Source: Olivibacter domesticus (GTDB taxonomy: Bacteria > Bacteroidota > Bacteroidia > Sphingobacteriales > Sphingobacteriaceae). Taken from it: a stretch of DNA of 64,000 bases. This document shows, piece after piece, positions 1 through 8,468 of this stretch. The DNA lies in the NCBI RefSeq assembly GCF_900109575.1, contig NZ_FOAF01000008.1, positions 124,001 to 188,000 of the forward strand, written 5' to 3'. Within the stretch, counting starts at the first letter, position 1. Every line of letters begins with the position of its first letter. Both the position numbers and the translations under genes were made by a program. Under the pieces are notes generated by a model. That model ran no database searches. It was not told the DNA's origin and saw nothing but the letters and a program-made list of their open reading frames with translations.

Positions 1-1831
1 CATAAGCATTCGTAAATGACGGGTTTAAGAATGGGTTTCCTTGCTCATAGCTATATGGGTCAACATAATATAAGAAGGGATTTAAGTTTCCATAATTTGG
101 CCTATTGATCCTTCTGCTATAGGATATTCCCAATTGATGGTTATCAGCTATTTTTTGACTAACAGATATATTTGGAAATAAGTTGAGATAATCACGTTTG
201 TTGCGAGTATTCATAGTAATAGAATTTCCATCGGAATAGGTATGTTCCATACGTAAGCCCATTTTCACTTCAGTGTTATTCAATTGGTGACTGTAAATGG
301 CGTAAGCAGCGGTAACACGCTCTTTATAAATAAAATGATTCGATCTACCTGCATTGTTTTCCCAGTTGCCGTTGTTTTGTAGCAGAAAAGCCATATCATT
401 ATCGCTCTTAACACTTCCGTACTTTGCACCGATTTCTAACTTGCTATCTTTATTGAATGGATGTGTGTAGTCGATTTTTGCTGTTTGGATGTTAATTATA
501 GAGGGCATATCATTCAAGATGAACTCTGGATCGCGTAGGGAATTACCAACAGCGTCATAAAAATAATTATCGTAATAATGTGTGGTCTTATCACTAAAAC
601 GTGATATATCTACCTCTGCAACCAATTTTCTTCCACTGGTGTCTATATTGAAAGTGTTATTTACATTAAACGAAGTATTATTATAGCGATTTTTTCCATT
701 GTTTAAAGTTGTTAGGAAAGAGTCAACAGGAGCGTTAATCCCCGAAATTGCATTATTGCTTTCCAGTCGATCTTTTCCGTTAAGGAAGAAACCGGATACC
801 AGCATGCTTACTGTATTACGTTCACTTGTTTGATAATCAATCCCTGCTCGTGCATTATGACTTGCTCTCCGATTATTCCAATGCAATGTTTGGTCGAATA
901 CACGGGTATCTTCGCCTTGTCCGATCGTTCTGTATAGTCCTAGATCTCGAATAAAGCGGTTGTTGGTATAACTGTAGTTGGCAAATAAATTAATTTTACC
1001 AGCTTTATGGTTAATTTGCAAGGAATTATTGGTTTTATGGGTTTTTCCGTACCCACCACTGAGGCTGATATTACCATTTGTTCCTTCTACCTTATTCTTT
1101 TTCAGCTTAATATTGATGATGCCTGCAGTACCTGCCGCATCATATTTGGCAGAGGGATTGGTGTTCAACTCGATCGATTGAATATTACCTCCATCCATCG
1201 AACGTAGCAGATTAGCAAGCTGTTCAGCAGATAGGTATGTTTGTTTACCATCTATCATCACGGTTACTCCTTGACGCCCCATCAAACTAATATTGCCATC
1301 TTTGTCGACACTTACACCAGGCGAGCGTTGCAAAATATCTAAGGCCGTATTACCTGCGGCTAGGGCCGAATTTTCAACATTAACAACCAATGCGCCGTCT
1401 TTGCGTTGAACAGGTGGGAGTTGAGCGGTAACCGTTACTTCCCCAAGGGATTGGGCTTCCGTGTGTAACACAAGATCTGGTGCTGCTACTTTCCTTTGTT
1501 CGGTAGAAACGATGATTGGTTGATAACTTTTTCGGTATCCCATCATAGAAGCGACCAAGATGTATTTCCCTTCTTTATCTGCGGGTATTGCATAGACACC
1601 TTTTTCATCCGCGTAAGCCGAACGTACGTAAGATGAGTCGGCCGCTTTTAATAAAGAAACAGTAGCCAGATCTACGGGATGTTCAGCTTGGTCTTTTACA
1701 ACCCCTTGTATGGTTGCTGTTTGTTCTTGCGCCTTTAACGATGTAACACTAAAAGGGAATAGACCAAGTATGCCAACCACAAGGTATTGCCTTATTTTAT
1801 TTGTTTTTTTTAATGTGTTAAGGGCTTTCAT
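1..1831 (-). CDS. TonB-dependent receptor, outer-membrane beta-barrel family (3' end cut by window edge)
   Basis: Outer-membrane receptor probably taking up a TonB-dependent ligand. About 610 residues are visible. A signal peptide ends near LKA-QE (residue 35). A carboxypeptidase-regulatory-like beta-sandwich follows (about 40-115). The plug domain (about 128-245) contains DILQRSPGVSVDKDGNI and a GTAGIINIKLKK end, and the barrel strands start after it. The plug wording (MIDGK, SAEQLANLLRSM) fits the OMP_b-brl_3 type rather than SusC, and no SusD gene is adjacent. The start at 1831 is supported by the signal peptide and a TACTTTTG -7 element 25 nt upstream. The substrate cannot be told. The C-terminus lies beyond position 1. 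Confidence 0.9.
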   Translation of the reverse strand, partial: MKALNTLKKTNKIRQYLVVGILGLFPFSVTSLKAQEQTATIQGVVKDQAEHPVDLATVSLLKAADSSYVRSAYADEKGVYAIPADKEGKYILVASMMGYRKSYQPIIVSTEQRKVAAPDLVLHTEAQSLGEVTVTAQLPPVQRKDGALVVNVENSALAAGNTALDILQRSPGVSVDKDGNISLMGRQGVTVMIDGKQTYLSAEQLANLLRSMDGGNIQSIELNTNPSAKYDAAGTAGIINIKLKKNKVEGTNGNISLSGGYGKTHKTNNSLQINHKAGKINLFANYSYTNNRFIRDLGLYRTIGQGEDTRVFDQTLHWNNRRASHNARAGIDYQTSERNTVSMLVSGFFLNGKDRLESNNAISGINAPVDSFLTTLNNGKNRYNNTSFNVNNTFNIDTSGRKLVAEVDISRFSDKTTHYYDNYFYDAVGNSLRDPEFILNDMPSIINIQTAKIDYTHPFNKDSKLEIGAKYGSVKSDNDMAFLLQNNGNWENNAGRSNHFIYKERVTAAYAIYSHQLNNTEVKMGLRMEHTYSDGNSITMNTRNKRDYLNLFPNISVSQKIADNHQLGISYSRRINRPNYGNLNPFLYYVDPYSYEQGNPFLNPSFTNAY

Positions 1832-1855
1832 GACTTGTGTGTTTTGATTATGATT

Positions 1856-1863
1856 CAAAAGTA
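1856..1863 (-). promoter_or_regulatory. Candidate -7 element of the TonB receptor promoter
   Basis: The minus strand reads TACTTTTG, matching the Bacteroidota TAnnTTTG -7 element. It lies 25 nt before the ATG at 1831. A T-rich stretch sits about 20 bp further upstream, but a clean TTTG -33 box is not visible. Confidence 0.45.
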
Positions 1864-2128
1864 CTGCTCAAGTAGCGACTAGAAAATGGCAATTAGGTGA
1901 GCTTAGCAGACTTCTCGGTAAATGGCCGTTTTTTCTAGGTAAACGCTTTTTAGTCGGGTGCTTTATAAGTTACTTGGTTATTTTAACGTTTATAGCATGA
2001 TGGTTAATGGCATAACGCGCACCCAAACTATATTGAAAGACGCATCAACATAGGAGATGTTGCATACTATGTTGTGCCATTCACAGATGATTGTCACAAC
2101 CTTTCAGTTAATAAAATGTTGCCTGTTT

Positions 2129-4093
2129 TTATCTCAGGCCGGCAAAACTAGGAGAAGGGAAAAGAAAATTTTCCATGGAGCTTGATTTAAAATTTGTGAG
2201 CTGAAAATTTACACCGCATTTATTGTATAGCCAAAAAGGATCTTCTTTAAATGTTAGATAATCTTTTGATAATTGCCTTTCTAGATAATCTATTTTTTGC
2301 TGATAAGTTGGCGTCAATCCGCTATAATAGGTGTCTCCAGATTTACTTTTAGTAGTTTTTAAACGATAAATATATTCCAATAGGTTATAGCAGGTGGTAA
2401 ACTGTCCGCATGCTATTAATGCGGCTAAGGTTTCGTTTTTTTGATTTGTCGTATCAAACCAAAGGGTAGTGGCCATCTCAAATGCAGTTTGTGCTATAAT
2501 CTGTATAGATTTAGAGGGTTCCATGAAATTTAACCCTTTTTTATGGCGATTTAAGTCATTAGAAAAAGAAAGATCATATACATGGTTCGTCTTTATTTTA
2601 AACCTATATTTTCCACTTTCATATGTCTTATCATATAATAGAAAGCGAATCCTTTTAAGAAAAACGTCGTTATTAAGTACGAGTACTGAGCTAATACGTT
2701 CTTTTAGCATCCGGAAAATGACCATGATGGGCGTTGAAGCAAAGTGCTCAAAAAGATTGCTTACTATACTTGGAGAAAAGTTTTTATTAAGGTTTAAGCC
2801 CCCTAGGCGATCGGTGTTTCCTTCAATAAATCTTCGTATTAAATTAAGAATCAATAAAATGCTTCCAGAGAGAATGGTTATAGTTGTTCCGATTATCACC
2901 GGCCAACGAACACCAAAAGTGTCTGTTTTTGGTATTAAACCAGCGATAAGAGAAATGCCCAGTAACATCAAGACCCATAGAATAACGATAACTGTTTTGA
3001 TTGAAATGGCTTTAATGCCGGTATAAGAGTCATTTCCTGTTGGCAATTTATATGGTTCCATGTAATGACTGCCAACATCATTCACCAGCATGAGATCAAA
3101 AGGGCGAAATGTGGTTTTTTCTTTAACCCTTCTTTTTTGTGCATCTATCATACTTTCCAATGCTTGGTTATCCGTGATGCCTCCATCCATCATGCCAATT
3201 TTAAAGTCATCTCTTATTTTTTCATTAATAAAAGCATTTTTTACAGATTCAACCGACGGATTGTGGGGTAATCCATTGATCACATCTGTCACCCTCTCTT
3301 TGCCAAATAGTTTCTCCAGTTCACTTATATTTAATTCTTGCAAACCTACGTATAAGTTGTCTAATAAGGTTCGTTTATCTAGATTCGCCACCGTTGTATC
3401 TTCTTGTCCCGATAGCGTTTTGTAGGTGAAATCGTCTGGAAAAATGATCGGTTCAAATCCTGCAGGAAAGCAGGATGATGCAGCCAGCAGATCAGCCAAT
3501 TTTAGTTTACCAGCCGCGTTAAAATTTAAGTTTATGTTAAAATTCCCGTATCTAAACTGGTTATCAAAAGTCCGACTATGATCGATCTTCATTTTAACAT
3601 TCTGTCTAAAAAGCAAACCTTTATAAAATTCGGTGGTATTGAAACAGACCTCTTCAAGAGATGTACTATTTTCATGCTGGTATAAATCTTCTAATAAACT
3701 GTGATCAAATAGATCGTCATCATAGGTAAGTGCAAAGGCATTAATGATATTCCTCCGCTTATCTGGATTACTGATCCACTCTTTATCATTATTTAGTTTC
3801 TCGAACACATGATTTAACAGGCCGGTTCCTTCAAGATTCTCTTTTAATTTTTTATAAAATGAGGCAAATGTTCCTCCCTTCGCAATATTCAATGCGTATA
3901 AAGCATTCGTAATTGTTCCACCCGATGCAGAAGAAATGAAGGTAACCTTATCAATTAAGGTAATTTCGTCTAGATAACTTAAAACACCAAGGCTAAAAGA
4001 AGCAGCACGAAAACCTCCACCGGAAAAGGCTAAAGCAATATTGTCAAAAGGAGTATTGCTGATATTCTTCGTTGTTTTAAAGCTTCTGTCCAT
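2129..4093 (-). CDS. Patatin-like phospholipase with two internal membrane helices
   Basis: Predicted lipid acyl hydrolase. The oxyanion-hole loop SGGGFRA is at residues 24-30. The nucleophile elbow is SSASGG (about 54-59), so Ser57 is the probable nucleophile, with Ser in place of the first Gly of GxSxG. The catalytic Asp is in MMDGGITDNQ near residue 300. Two hydrophobic helices (about 362-386 and 396-418) follow the catalytic Asp and probably tether the enzyme to the inner membrane. About 230 further residues do not match anything I recognise. At 654 aa it is much longer than a plain patatin domain (about 300 aa). The gene starts 45 bp after the DUF2272 gene on the same strand, which suggests co-transcription. 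Role unknown: membrane lipid turnover, an antibacterial effector or defence are all possible. Confidence 0.85.
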   Translation of the reverse strand: MDRSFKTTKNISNTPFDNIALAFSGGGFRAASFSLGVLSYLDEITLIDKVTFISSASGGTITNALYALNIAKGGTFASFYKKLKENLEGTGLLNHVFEKLNNDKEWISNPDKRRNIINAFALTYDDDLFDHSLLEDLYQHENSTSLEEVCFNTTEFYKGLLFRQNVKMKIDHSRTFDNQFRYGNFNINLNFNAAGKLKLADLLAASSCFPAGFEPIIFPDDFTYKTLSGQEDTTVANLDKRTLLDNLYVGLQELNISELEKLFGKERVTDVINGLPHNPSVESVKNAFINEKIRDDFKIGMMDGGITDNQALESMIDAQKRRVKEKTTFRPFDLMLVNDVGSHYMEPYKLPTGNDSYTGIKAISIKTVIVILWVLMLLGISLIAGLIPKTDTFGVRWPVIIGTTITILSGSILLILNLIRRFIEGNTDRLGGLNLNKNFSPSIVSNLFEHFASTPIMVIFRMLKERISSVLVLNNDVFLKRIRFLLYDKTYESGKYRFKIKTNHVYDLSFSNDLNRHKKGLNFMEPSKSIQIIAQTAFEMATTLWFDTTNQKNETLAALIACGQFTTCYNLLEYIYRLKTTKSKSGDTYYSGLTPTYQQKIDYLERQLSKDYLTFKEDPFWLYNKCGVNFQLTNFKSSSMENFLFPSPSFAGLR

Positions 4094-4138
4094 CTTTTGA
4101 TTGAATAATCTGTAATAGATAATGCAATTTTCTAAGTA

Positions 4139-4711
4139 TTATTTTAGGTTCTGAACAATTGATATATAAGGGTTAATTTTTCTTTTTATTATACGCCACT
4201 TGTCATTAAGTCTTATTTGCTTTTTTCTGATGGAGTCACTTTCATTTCCCCCTATTGTTAAGACATAATTTCCCTTTGAGTCAGTACCTTTTTCTACCAC
4301 AATTGCAGAATGAGATTCATAAGCTTTATTCATCTTGGCAAATTGGAAGTCATAGGTGTTGTTTCCTCTATTATGCTGAATAATGTCACCTAAATTCGGT
4401 TCAATATCATGATAGGGAAATGCCTTAAAGACACCTTTATTAGCTAACATATTTTGGATGGCAGCGTTTACAAATCTTGCATGGGCCGCGCTGAATAGAA
4501 ATTCATTCTTTGTTGCTCCGGCTTTCTGTACACACCAAGAGATGAAGATTGCCGACCATGCCGTTGCTACACCAGGAAATGACAAACCTAAATCAGTCCA
4601 GTATTTTTTTATTTGCTTTGATAAGTCGGCATCACTTTCACTATCCAAATGAAAATTATTATACTGCTCTTCAGCAATAGTTACTAGCCTTTTTACATAC
4701 GCTGTTGCCAT
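4139..4711 (-). CDS. DUF2272 domain protein (putative NlpC/P60- or CHAP-like hydrolase fold)
   Basis: 190 aa, no signal peptide. The conserved DUF2272 signature is visible: TAWSAIFISWCVQKAGA (about 50-66) followed by FSAAHARFVNAA. A later SHSAIVVEKG segment resembles the His-containing strand of CHAP/NlpC-type amidases, and GGNES follows. A Cys (in SWCVQ) and a His are present, so a papain-like catalytic pair is possible but not shown. It is the first gene of a pair with the patatin lipase. The lack of an export signal beside a membrane-tethered lipase is notable if the target is the cell wall. Confidence 0.75.
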   Translation of the reverse strand: MATAYVKRLVTIAEEQYNNFHLDSESDADLSKQIKKYWTDLGLSFPGVATAWSAIFISWCVQKAGATKNEFLFSAAHARFVNAAIQNMLANKGVFKAFPYHDIEPNLGDIIQHNRGNNTYDFQFAKMNKAYESHSAIVVEKGTDSKGNYVLTIGGNESDSIRKKQIRLNDKWRIIKRKINPYISIVQNLK

Positions 4712-4903
4712 AATGTTTTCTTATTTGATAAAAAAAATCTTTTTAACTTCGGTGCAAAAGTTATTTAATGTAAATATACTAAAAATATTAGTAACAAACA
4801 ATAAGAATATGGCACCTCATCAAACATATCTTTTTTGTATAAACTTAAAATAATGATTCAATAAGAGTATAAATAATAAGTGTGCCGAGAAAGGAAAACG
4901 TAA

Positions 4904-6181
4904 TTAGGCAGCTTTAGCTTGCTTGTATTTATACCTAAAATAAAAAGCAGAAAATGTAGTTAGTAATACACCAATTGTAGACAATATTATTACACTGTTT
5001 GAAAAGAAAGAAATCCAATTAAGCTGCACGTTAAATACCTCTTTTGATAATAAAACCGCTACACTACCAGTATAGCCGAAGGAGTCAGCTAGGTAAATTA
5101 AAAAACCAACATTGCCTGTATACCTAAAAGTAGCGATCAATCTCTCAAAGAATACAGCGTTAAAAGGGATGTAAACCATGTACAAACCTAAGCCGGTAAC
5201 GGTCATCCACCACAGGGGTGAAAAGTAATTATACAAGAATGCAATAGTTGATAAGCCCGCTAAGATAAAGCCTATACCGATAAATACATGGGCCACCATC
5301 AATGCTTTAAAGCTATTCGATAGCATGACCATACTACCAATCAATACGAGGATGATTAAGGTGATGGGTGTTTCGGTTTTGGAAAAAATGGCAGGCTGGT
5401 CAAAGTAGCCCATTTCTTTCCACATCTCGGCACCAAAATTATCGCGGATATCTCTAAAAATGGTAGCGAAAGTGTAAATAAGAATACAGGCAGCCAAGCC
5501 TGGTAAAAAGGTTTTGAAAAAAATACTCCGTTGTTTGGTATTCATGGGTGTACGCTCCATCCTATCTACAATATCCTGCGCATCTGGTGGCGGAATTTTT
5601 TCCATCAGGTATACAAATAGGAGCAAGGGAAGCGCAAATAAAAGGCCTGTAAAAAAGGGAACCCAAAATTCAGATATATGAAATGAAAGCATTAGCCAGC
5701 CACCAGCAGAGCGAGCAAAACCAGAAGCAAAAATAAAGCTCACTGCAAGTGTTGCTCCAATAAAATCAGTTCCTCTCCTGCCTTCTATATAGGAAAAGAC
5801 AACACCCCATAAAATGCCTAAAGGAAAGCCGTTGGTGAAGAGGAAGATAATATTATAGGGTATAGGTACTAATGCAAAGCACAACCAACTAAACCAGGCT
5901 ATACCCGTAAGCAGCAAAATGATGCACCCTCTGCCAGTACGTTTTAGCTCCGAGACATATTTTATGCCATAAAATTTCGCTAGCATGTATCCTAATACCT
6001 GGCTGATTACTAAAAGTGTTTTATAGCTATATCCTGCAACGCTAATTCCGTCAAATGTGGCAACTGTGAACGATTTGCGGAAACCGAAGATCATCGTATA
6101 GGAAAGAAAAACAATCACAGCGGCATAAATACTTATCTGCAACTTGTTTCCAGACAGGGTACTCGGCTTTACAAAAGGCAT
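4904..6181 (-). CDS. DUF5690 family membrane protein (MFS-like)
   Basis: 425 aa with about 12 hydrophobic segments. The N-terminal region (YTMIFGFRKSFTVATFDG, then GYSYKTLLVISQVLGYMLAKFYGIK) is typical of the DUF5690 family, a Bacteroidota branch of major-facilitator-like proteins. Substrate and direction of transport are unknown. It stands alone. The divergent space upstream (6182-6445) holds a fragment of an unrelated enzyme, so its upstream region may have been rearranged. Confidence 0.85.
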   Translation of the reverse strand: MPFVKPSTLSGNKLQISIYAAVIVFLSYTMIFGFRKSFTVATFDGISVAGYSYKTLLVISQVLGYMLAKFYGIKYVSELKRTGRGCIILLLTGIAWFSWLCFALVPIPYNIIFLFTNGFPLGILWGVVFSYIEGRRGTDFIGATLAVSFIFASGFARSAGGWLMLSFHISEFWVPFFTGLLFALPLLLFVYLMEKIPPPDAQDIVDRMERTPMNTKQRSIFFKTFLPGLAACILIYTFATIFRDIRDNFGAEMWKEMGYFDQPAIFSKTETPITLIILVLIGSMVMLSNSFKALMVAHVFIGIGFILAGLSTIAFLYNYFSPLWWMTVTGLGLYMVYIPFNAVFFERLIATFRYTGNVGFLIYLADSFGYTGSVAVLLSKEVFNVQLNWISFFSNSVIILSTIGVLLTTFSAFYFRYKYKQAKAA

Positions 6182-6267
6182 CTTTTTTTATTTAAAGAAA
6201 GCAAGATAAGCATTTAGTGTTTCTCCCATCAAATTTTTAGAATGACTTTGTTAGCTATTTAGTAAGA

Positions 6268-6387
6268 GTGAAAGGAATTGGTGAACTCGGTATTACAAGT
6301 GTTGCTGCGGCAATTGCCAACGCCGTTTTCAATGCCACCGGAAAAAGACTACGTGCATTGCCATTAACATCTGATAAGCTATTGTAA
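6268..6387 (+). pseudogene. C-terminal remnant of a molybdenum-hydroxylase large subunit (PaoC/YagR-like)
   Basis: Translation from 6268 gives about 39 codons ending in TAA. They include KGIGELGITSVAAAIANAV, then FNATGKRLRALPLTSDKLL. This matches the extreme C-terminus of xanthine/aldehyde oxidase-type molybdopterin subunits, where the G-GE-GI motif holds the catalytic Glu and the protein ends in a DLPIT-DKLL-like tail. No start codon, ribosome-binding site or upstream coding sequence is present; the frame is closed by TAG at 6238-6240. The rest of a roughly 730-aa gene is missing. It is not a piece of the IorB gene at 60451-62739, whose C-terminus differs. Confidence 0.8.
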
Positions 6388-6445
6388 ATGTAAAGAACGC
6401 CAGCGCGGTGCAGAGTACATAGTTACTGCGATACCTCCGGTGGAC

Positions 6446-7720
6446 TTATTGTCTTTCTTTATTGGGATTTGGGTCAGTTGCGGGACGTATAATTAACCTT
6501 AAAGTAGGATTATTTGTTATAAATGACCACATCCAGCTGAATGCTAGTTTCATCTTATTTCTGAACCCAACCAGCGGTATAATATGAATGAAGAGCCAAA
6601 CTAACCAGGCAAAGAAACCTTTAAAAGAAAACTTGGGTAAATCTGCAACCGCTTTATACTTGGCGATAATGGCCATGCTACCTTTATCGTTATATTTAAA
6701 GGGCTTCAACGGATATTTTCGTTGTATGTGGGTAAGGTTTTTTGCTAATAATTTGCCTTGTTGGATAGCAACTTGGGCTAATTGTGGGTGGCCTTCAGGA
6801 TAATTTGGATCGGTTGTTTGAAAACATAAATCACCTAAAGCGTAGATATTTGATTGCCCCATTACTTTATTATATTCATCCACTAATAATCGCCTTCCCC
6901 GGGTAACAGCCTCTGCGGGTAAACCAGGTACTTCCCTTGCTATTACGCCCGTGGCCCAAATCAGCGACTCCGTTTCAATTTCTCTCCCATCCGAAAGAAT
7001 AACCTTACCGTTGATGTAATCTTTTACGGCAGCGTTTAACACAATATTTACGCCTAGTTTTCTTAATACTTTTTCAGCTTCTATCTGTGCCGTCCCGCTC
7101 ATTGGGCCTAGCAAAACAGGTCCTGAATTAACTAAATAAAGATGTGATCTAAAGTCTTTTATTTCGGGGTATTCTTTTGCTGCGATATAGCTTCCTAGTT
7201 CGGCTAACATGCCGGCAAGTTCTACACCAGTGGCTCCTCCACCAGCTATCACCACATTTAATAATCCATCTCTTCGTGACGTATGCTGCATACGTACTAC
7301 TTTCTCCATGTTTAGCAGGAGATGATTCCGTAAGCTCAACGCCTCGTCTATTGTCTTCATGGGCAGGGATTTCTGTTGAACGGATTCCATTCCAAAATAA
7401 TTTGTTTGGGTGCCCAAGGCCAACACTAAATAATCATATGATAATGTACCAGTATCCGTATCAATTGTGTTGTTTTCAGGATTGACCTTTAACAAGCTGC
7501 CCATATGGAACCGTAGGTTATCCTTTGTCTGAAACATCCTTCTAAACGGATAGCTAATGTTAGAGGGTTCAATAAAAGACGTTGCAACTTGATACAGTAG
7601 AGGAGGGAAAAAATGATAATTGTTTTTGTCGACCAAAGTGATTTCAAATTGTTTATTTGATGCCAAAGATTTTATAAAGTTAAGGCCGGCAAATCCACCA
7701 CCCACTACTACTACTTTCAT
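6446..7720 (-). CDS. ndh: Type II NADH dehydrogenase (NDH-2), FAD-dependent
   Basis: Oxidises NADH and reduces quinone at the inner membrane without pumping protons. The FAD-binding Rossmann motif GGGFAG is at residues 7-12. The second nucleotide-binding motif GGGATGVELAGMLAEL is near 160-175. YALGD, the FAD pyrophosphate-contact motif, is in the C-terminal half. The C-terminal part carries a hydrophobic stretch (FAWLVWLFIHIIPLVGFRNK) that anchors NDH-2 to the membrane. At 424 aa it is the usual length. The gene is single. The intergenic space downstream contains the molybdenum-hydroxylase remnant. Confidence 0.93.
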   Translation of the reverse strand: MKVVVVGGGFAGLNFIKSLASNKQFEITLVDKNNYHFFPPLLYQVATSFIEPSNISYPFRRMFQTKDNLRFHMGSLLKVNPENNTIDTDTGTLSYDYLVLALGTQTNYFGMESVQQKSLPMKTIDEALSLRNHLLLNMEKVVRMQHTSRRDGLLNVVIAGGGATGVELAGMLAELGSYIAAKEYPEIKDFRSHLYLVNSGPVLLGPMSGTAQIEAEKVLRKLGVNIVLNAAVKDYINGKVILSDGREIETESLIWATGVIAREVPGLPAEAVTRGRRLLVDEYNKVMGQSNIYALGDLCFQTTDPNYPEGHPQLAQVAIQQGKLLAKNLTHIQRKYPLKPFKYNDKGSMAIIAKYKAVADLPKFSFKGFFAWLVWLFIHIIPLVGFRNKMKLAFSWMWSFITNNPTLRLIIRPATDPNPNKERQ

Positions 7721-7892
7721 TCTATCAATTTTATTTTTTGTTTACAACTCTAAAAATTTTTGAACCGTCTAATTTCCCTATGAACAGATCTTTATCTGTA
7801 AAAGTAAATAATTCTTTAGAGCTTTAGTTGAGAAGCAGCGCTAAGCTTACAATGTCTAGACATTTTTTATTTTTTTTATTTACAAATACTGC

Positions 7893-7927
7893 TGACATAC
7901 ACCTGTCATATACCACGCGTAATTTTG
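7893..7927 (+). promoter_or_regulatory. Inverted repeat and -7 element upstream of the DinB gene
   Basis: TGACA-N6-TGTCA (7893-7908) is a perfect 5-bp-arm inverted repeat. It is followed by TAATTTTG (7920-7927), a good match to the -7 element. The inverted repeat sits where the -33 region should be, and no TTTG box is seen there. A regulator binding this site could control the promoter. Start codon at 7953. Confidence 0.4.
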
Positions 7928-7952
7928 GATAAATATTCAAATAATTAACATT

Positions 7953-8435
7953 ATGAACACAACAACATCACCACAAGTAATCAGTCAGGAAGACCTATTA
8001 AGACATTGGTTGGGACATCGCAATTTAACCCGTCGTGTTATTGAAGCGTTTCCGGAAAAAGATTTATTTGAATTTTCTATTGGCGGTATGCGCCCCTTTG
8101 CCGCGTTATCTATAGAGTTATTGTCTATTGGTGGTCCCGCACTGAAATCGATTGTGAGCAATGAAGCTACACCCTATGATGAAAGTGGTTCGGCATTGAC
8201 AACAAAAGAACAAATTCTTCAGAAATGGGATGAACAAACTGATGTGATTAAAACCTACTTTAATCAAATTCCATTGGAAAGATTCTCAGAAACGTTCAAT
8301 CTCTTTGGACAGTATGAATTTCCTATTATAGAGAATATTTTTTATTTTATAGATAATGAAATTCATCATAGGGGACAGGGTTTTGTATACCTGCGGGCTT
8401 TAGGTATTGAACCACCTATGTTTTGGGAACGCTAA
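7953..8435 (+). CDS. DinB family protein (putative metal-dependent)
   Basis: 160 aa four-helix-bundle DinB/YfiT type. Likely metal-binding histidines are visible in the N-terminal helix (HWLGHRN) and in the C-terminal motif EIHHRGQGFVYLRALGIEPP, which is characteristic of the family. The founding member is DNA-damage induced in Bacillus; other members are thiol- or metal-dependent transferases, so the reaction here is unknown. It converges with the WYL regulator gene across a 30-bp palindrome. Its promoter region contains an inverted repeat, so control by a dedicated regulator is plausible. Confidence 0.85.
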   Translation: MNTTTSPQVISQEDLLRHWLGHRNLTRRVIEAFPEKDLFEFSIGGMRPFAALSIELLSIGGPALKSIVSNEATPYDESGSALTTKEQILQKWDEQTDVIKTYFNQIPLERFSETFNLFGQYEFPIIENIFYFIDNEIHHRGQGFVYLRALGIEPPMFWER

Positions 8436-8438
8436 TCA

Positions 8439-8468
8439 ATAGTCCGATGGTTTAAACCATCGGACTAT
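8439..8468. terminator. Perfect 30-bp palindrome between convergent genes
   Basis: A self-complementary sequence with arms ATAGTCCGATGGTTT and its exact complement lies between the stop codons of the DinB and WYL genes and touches the WYL stop. It probably serves as a bidirectional terminator, although neither side has a long T-run. Confidence 0.6.

Noticed and set aside
978-1207. Two plus-strand open frames
   Set aside because: They lie opposite the plug and early barrel region of the truncated TonB receptor and look like reverse-strand shadows.
2469-3026. 185-codon open frame opposite the patatin gene
   Set aside because: It lies wholly antisense to a gene with clear catalytic motifs and shows no recognisable protein pattern.
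2129-4711. CBASS or other named patatin-based defence system
   Set aside because: No nucleotidyltransferase, sensor or accessory genes are adjacent. Only the lipase and a DUF2272 protein are present.
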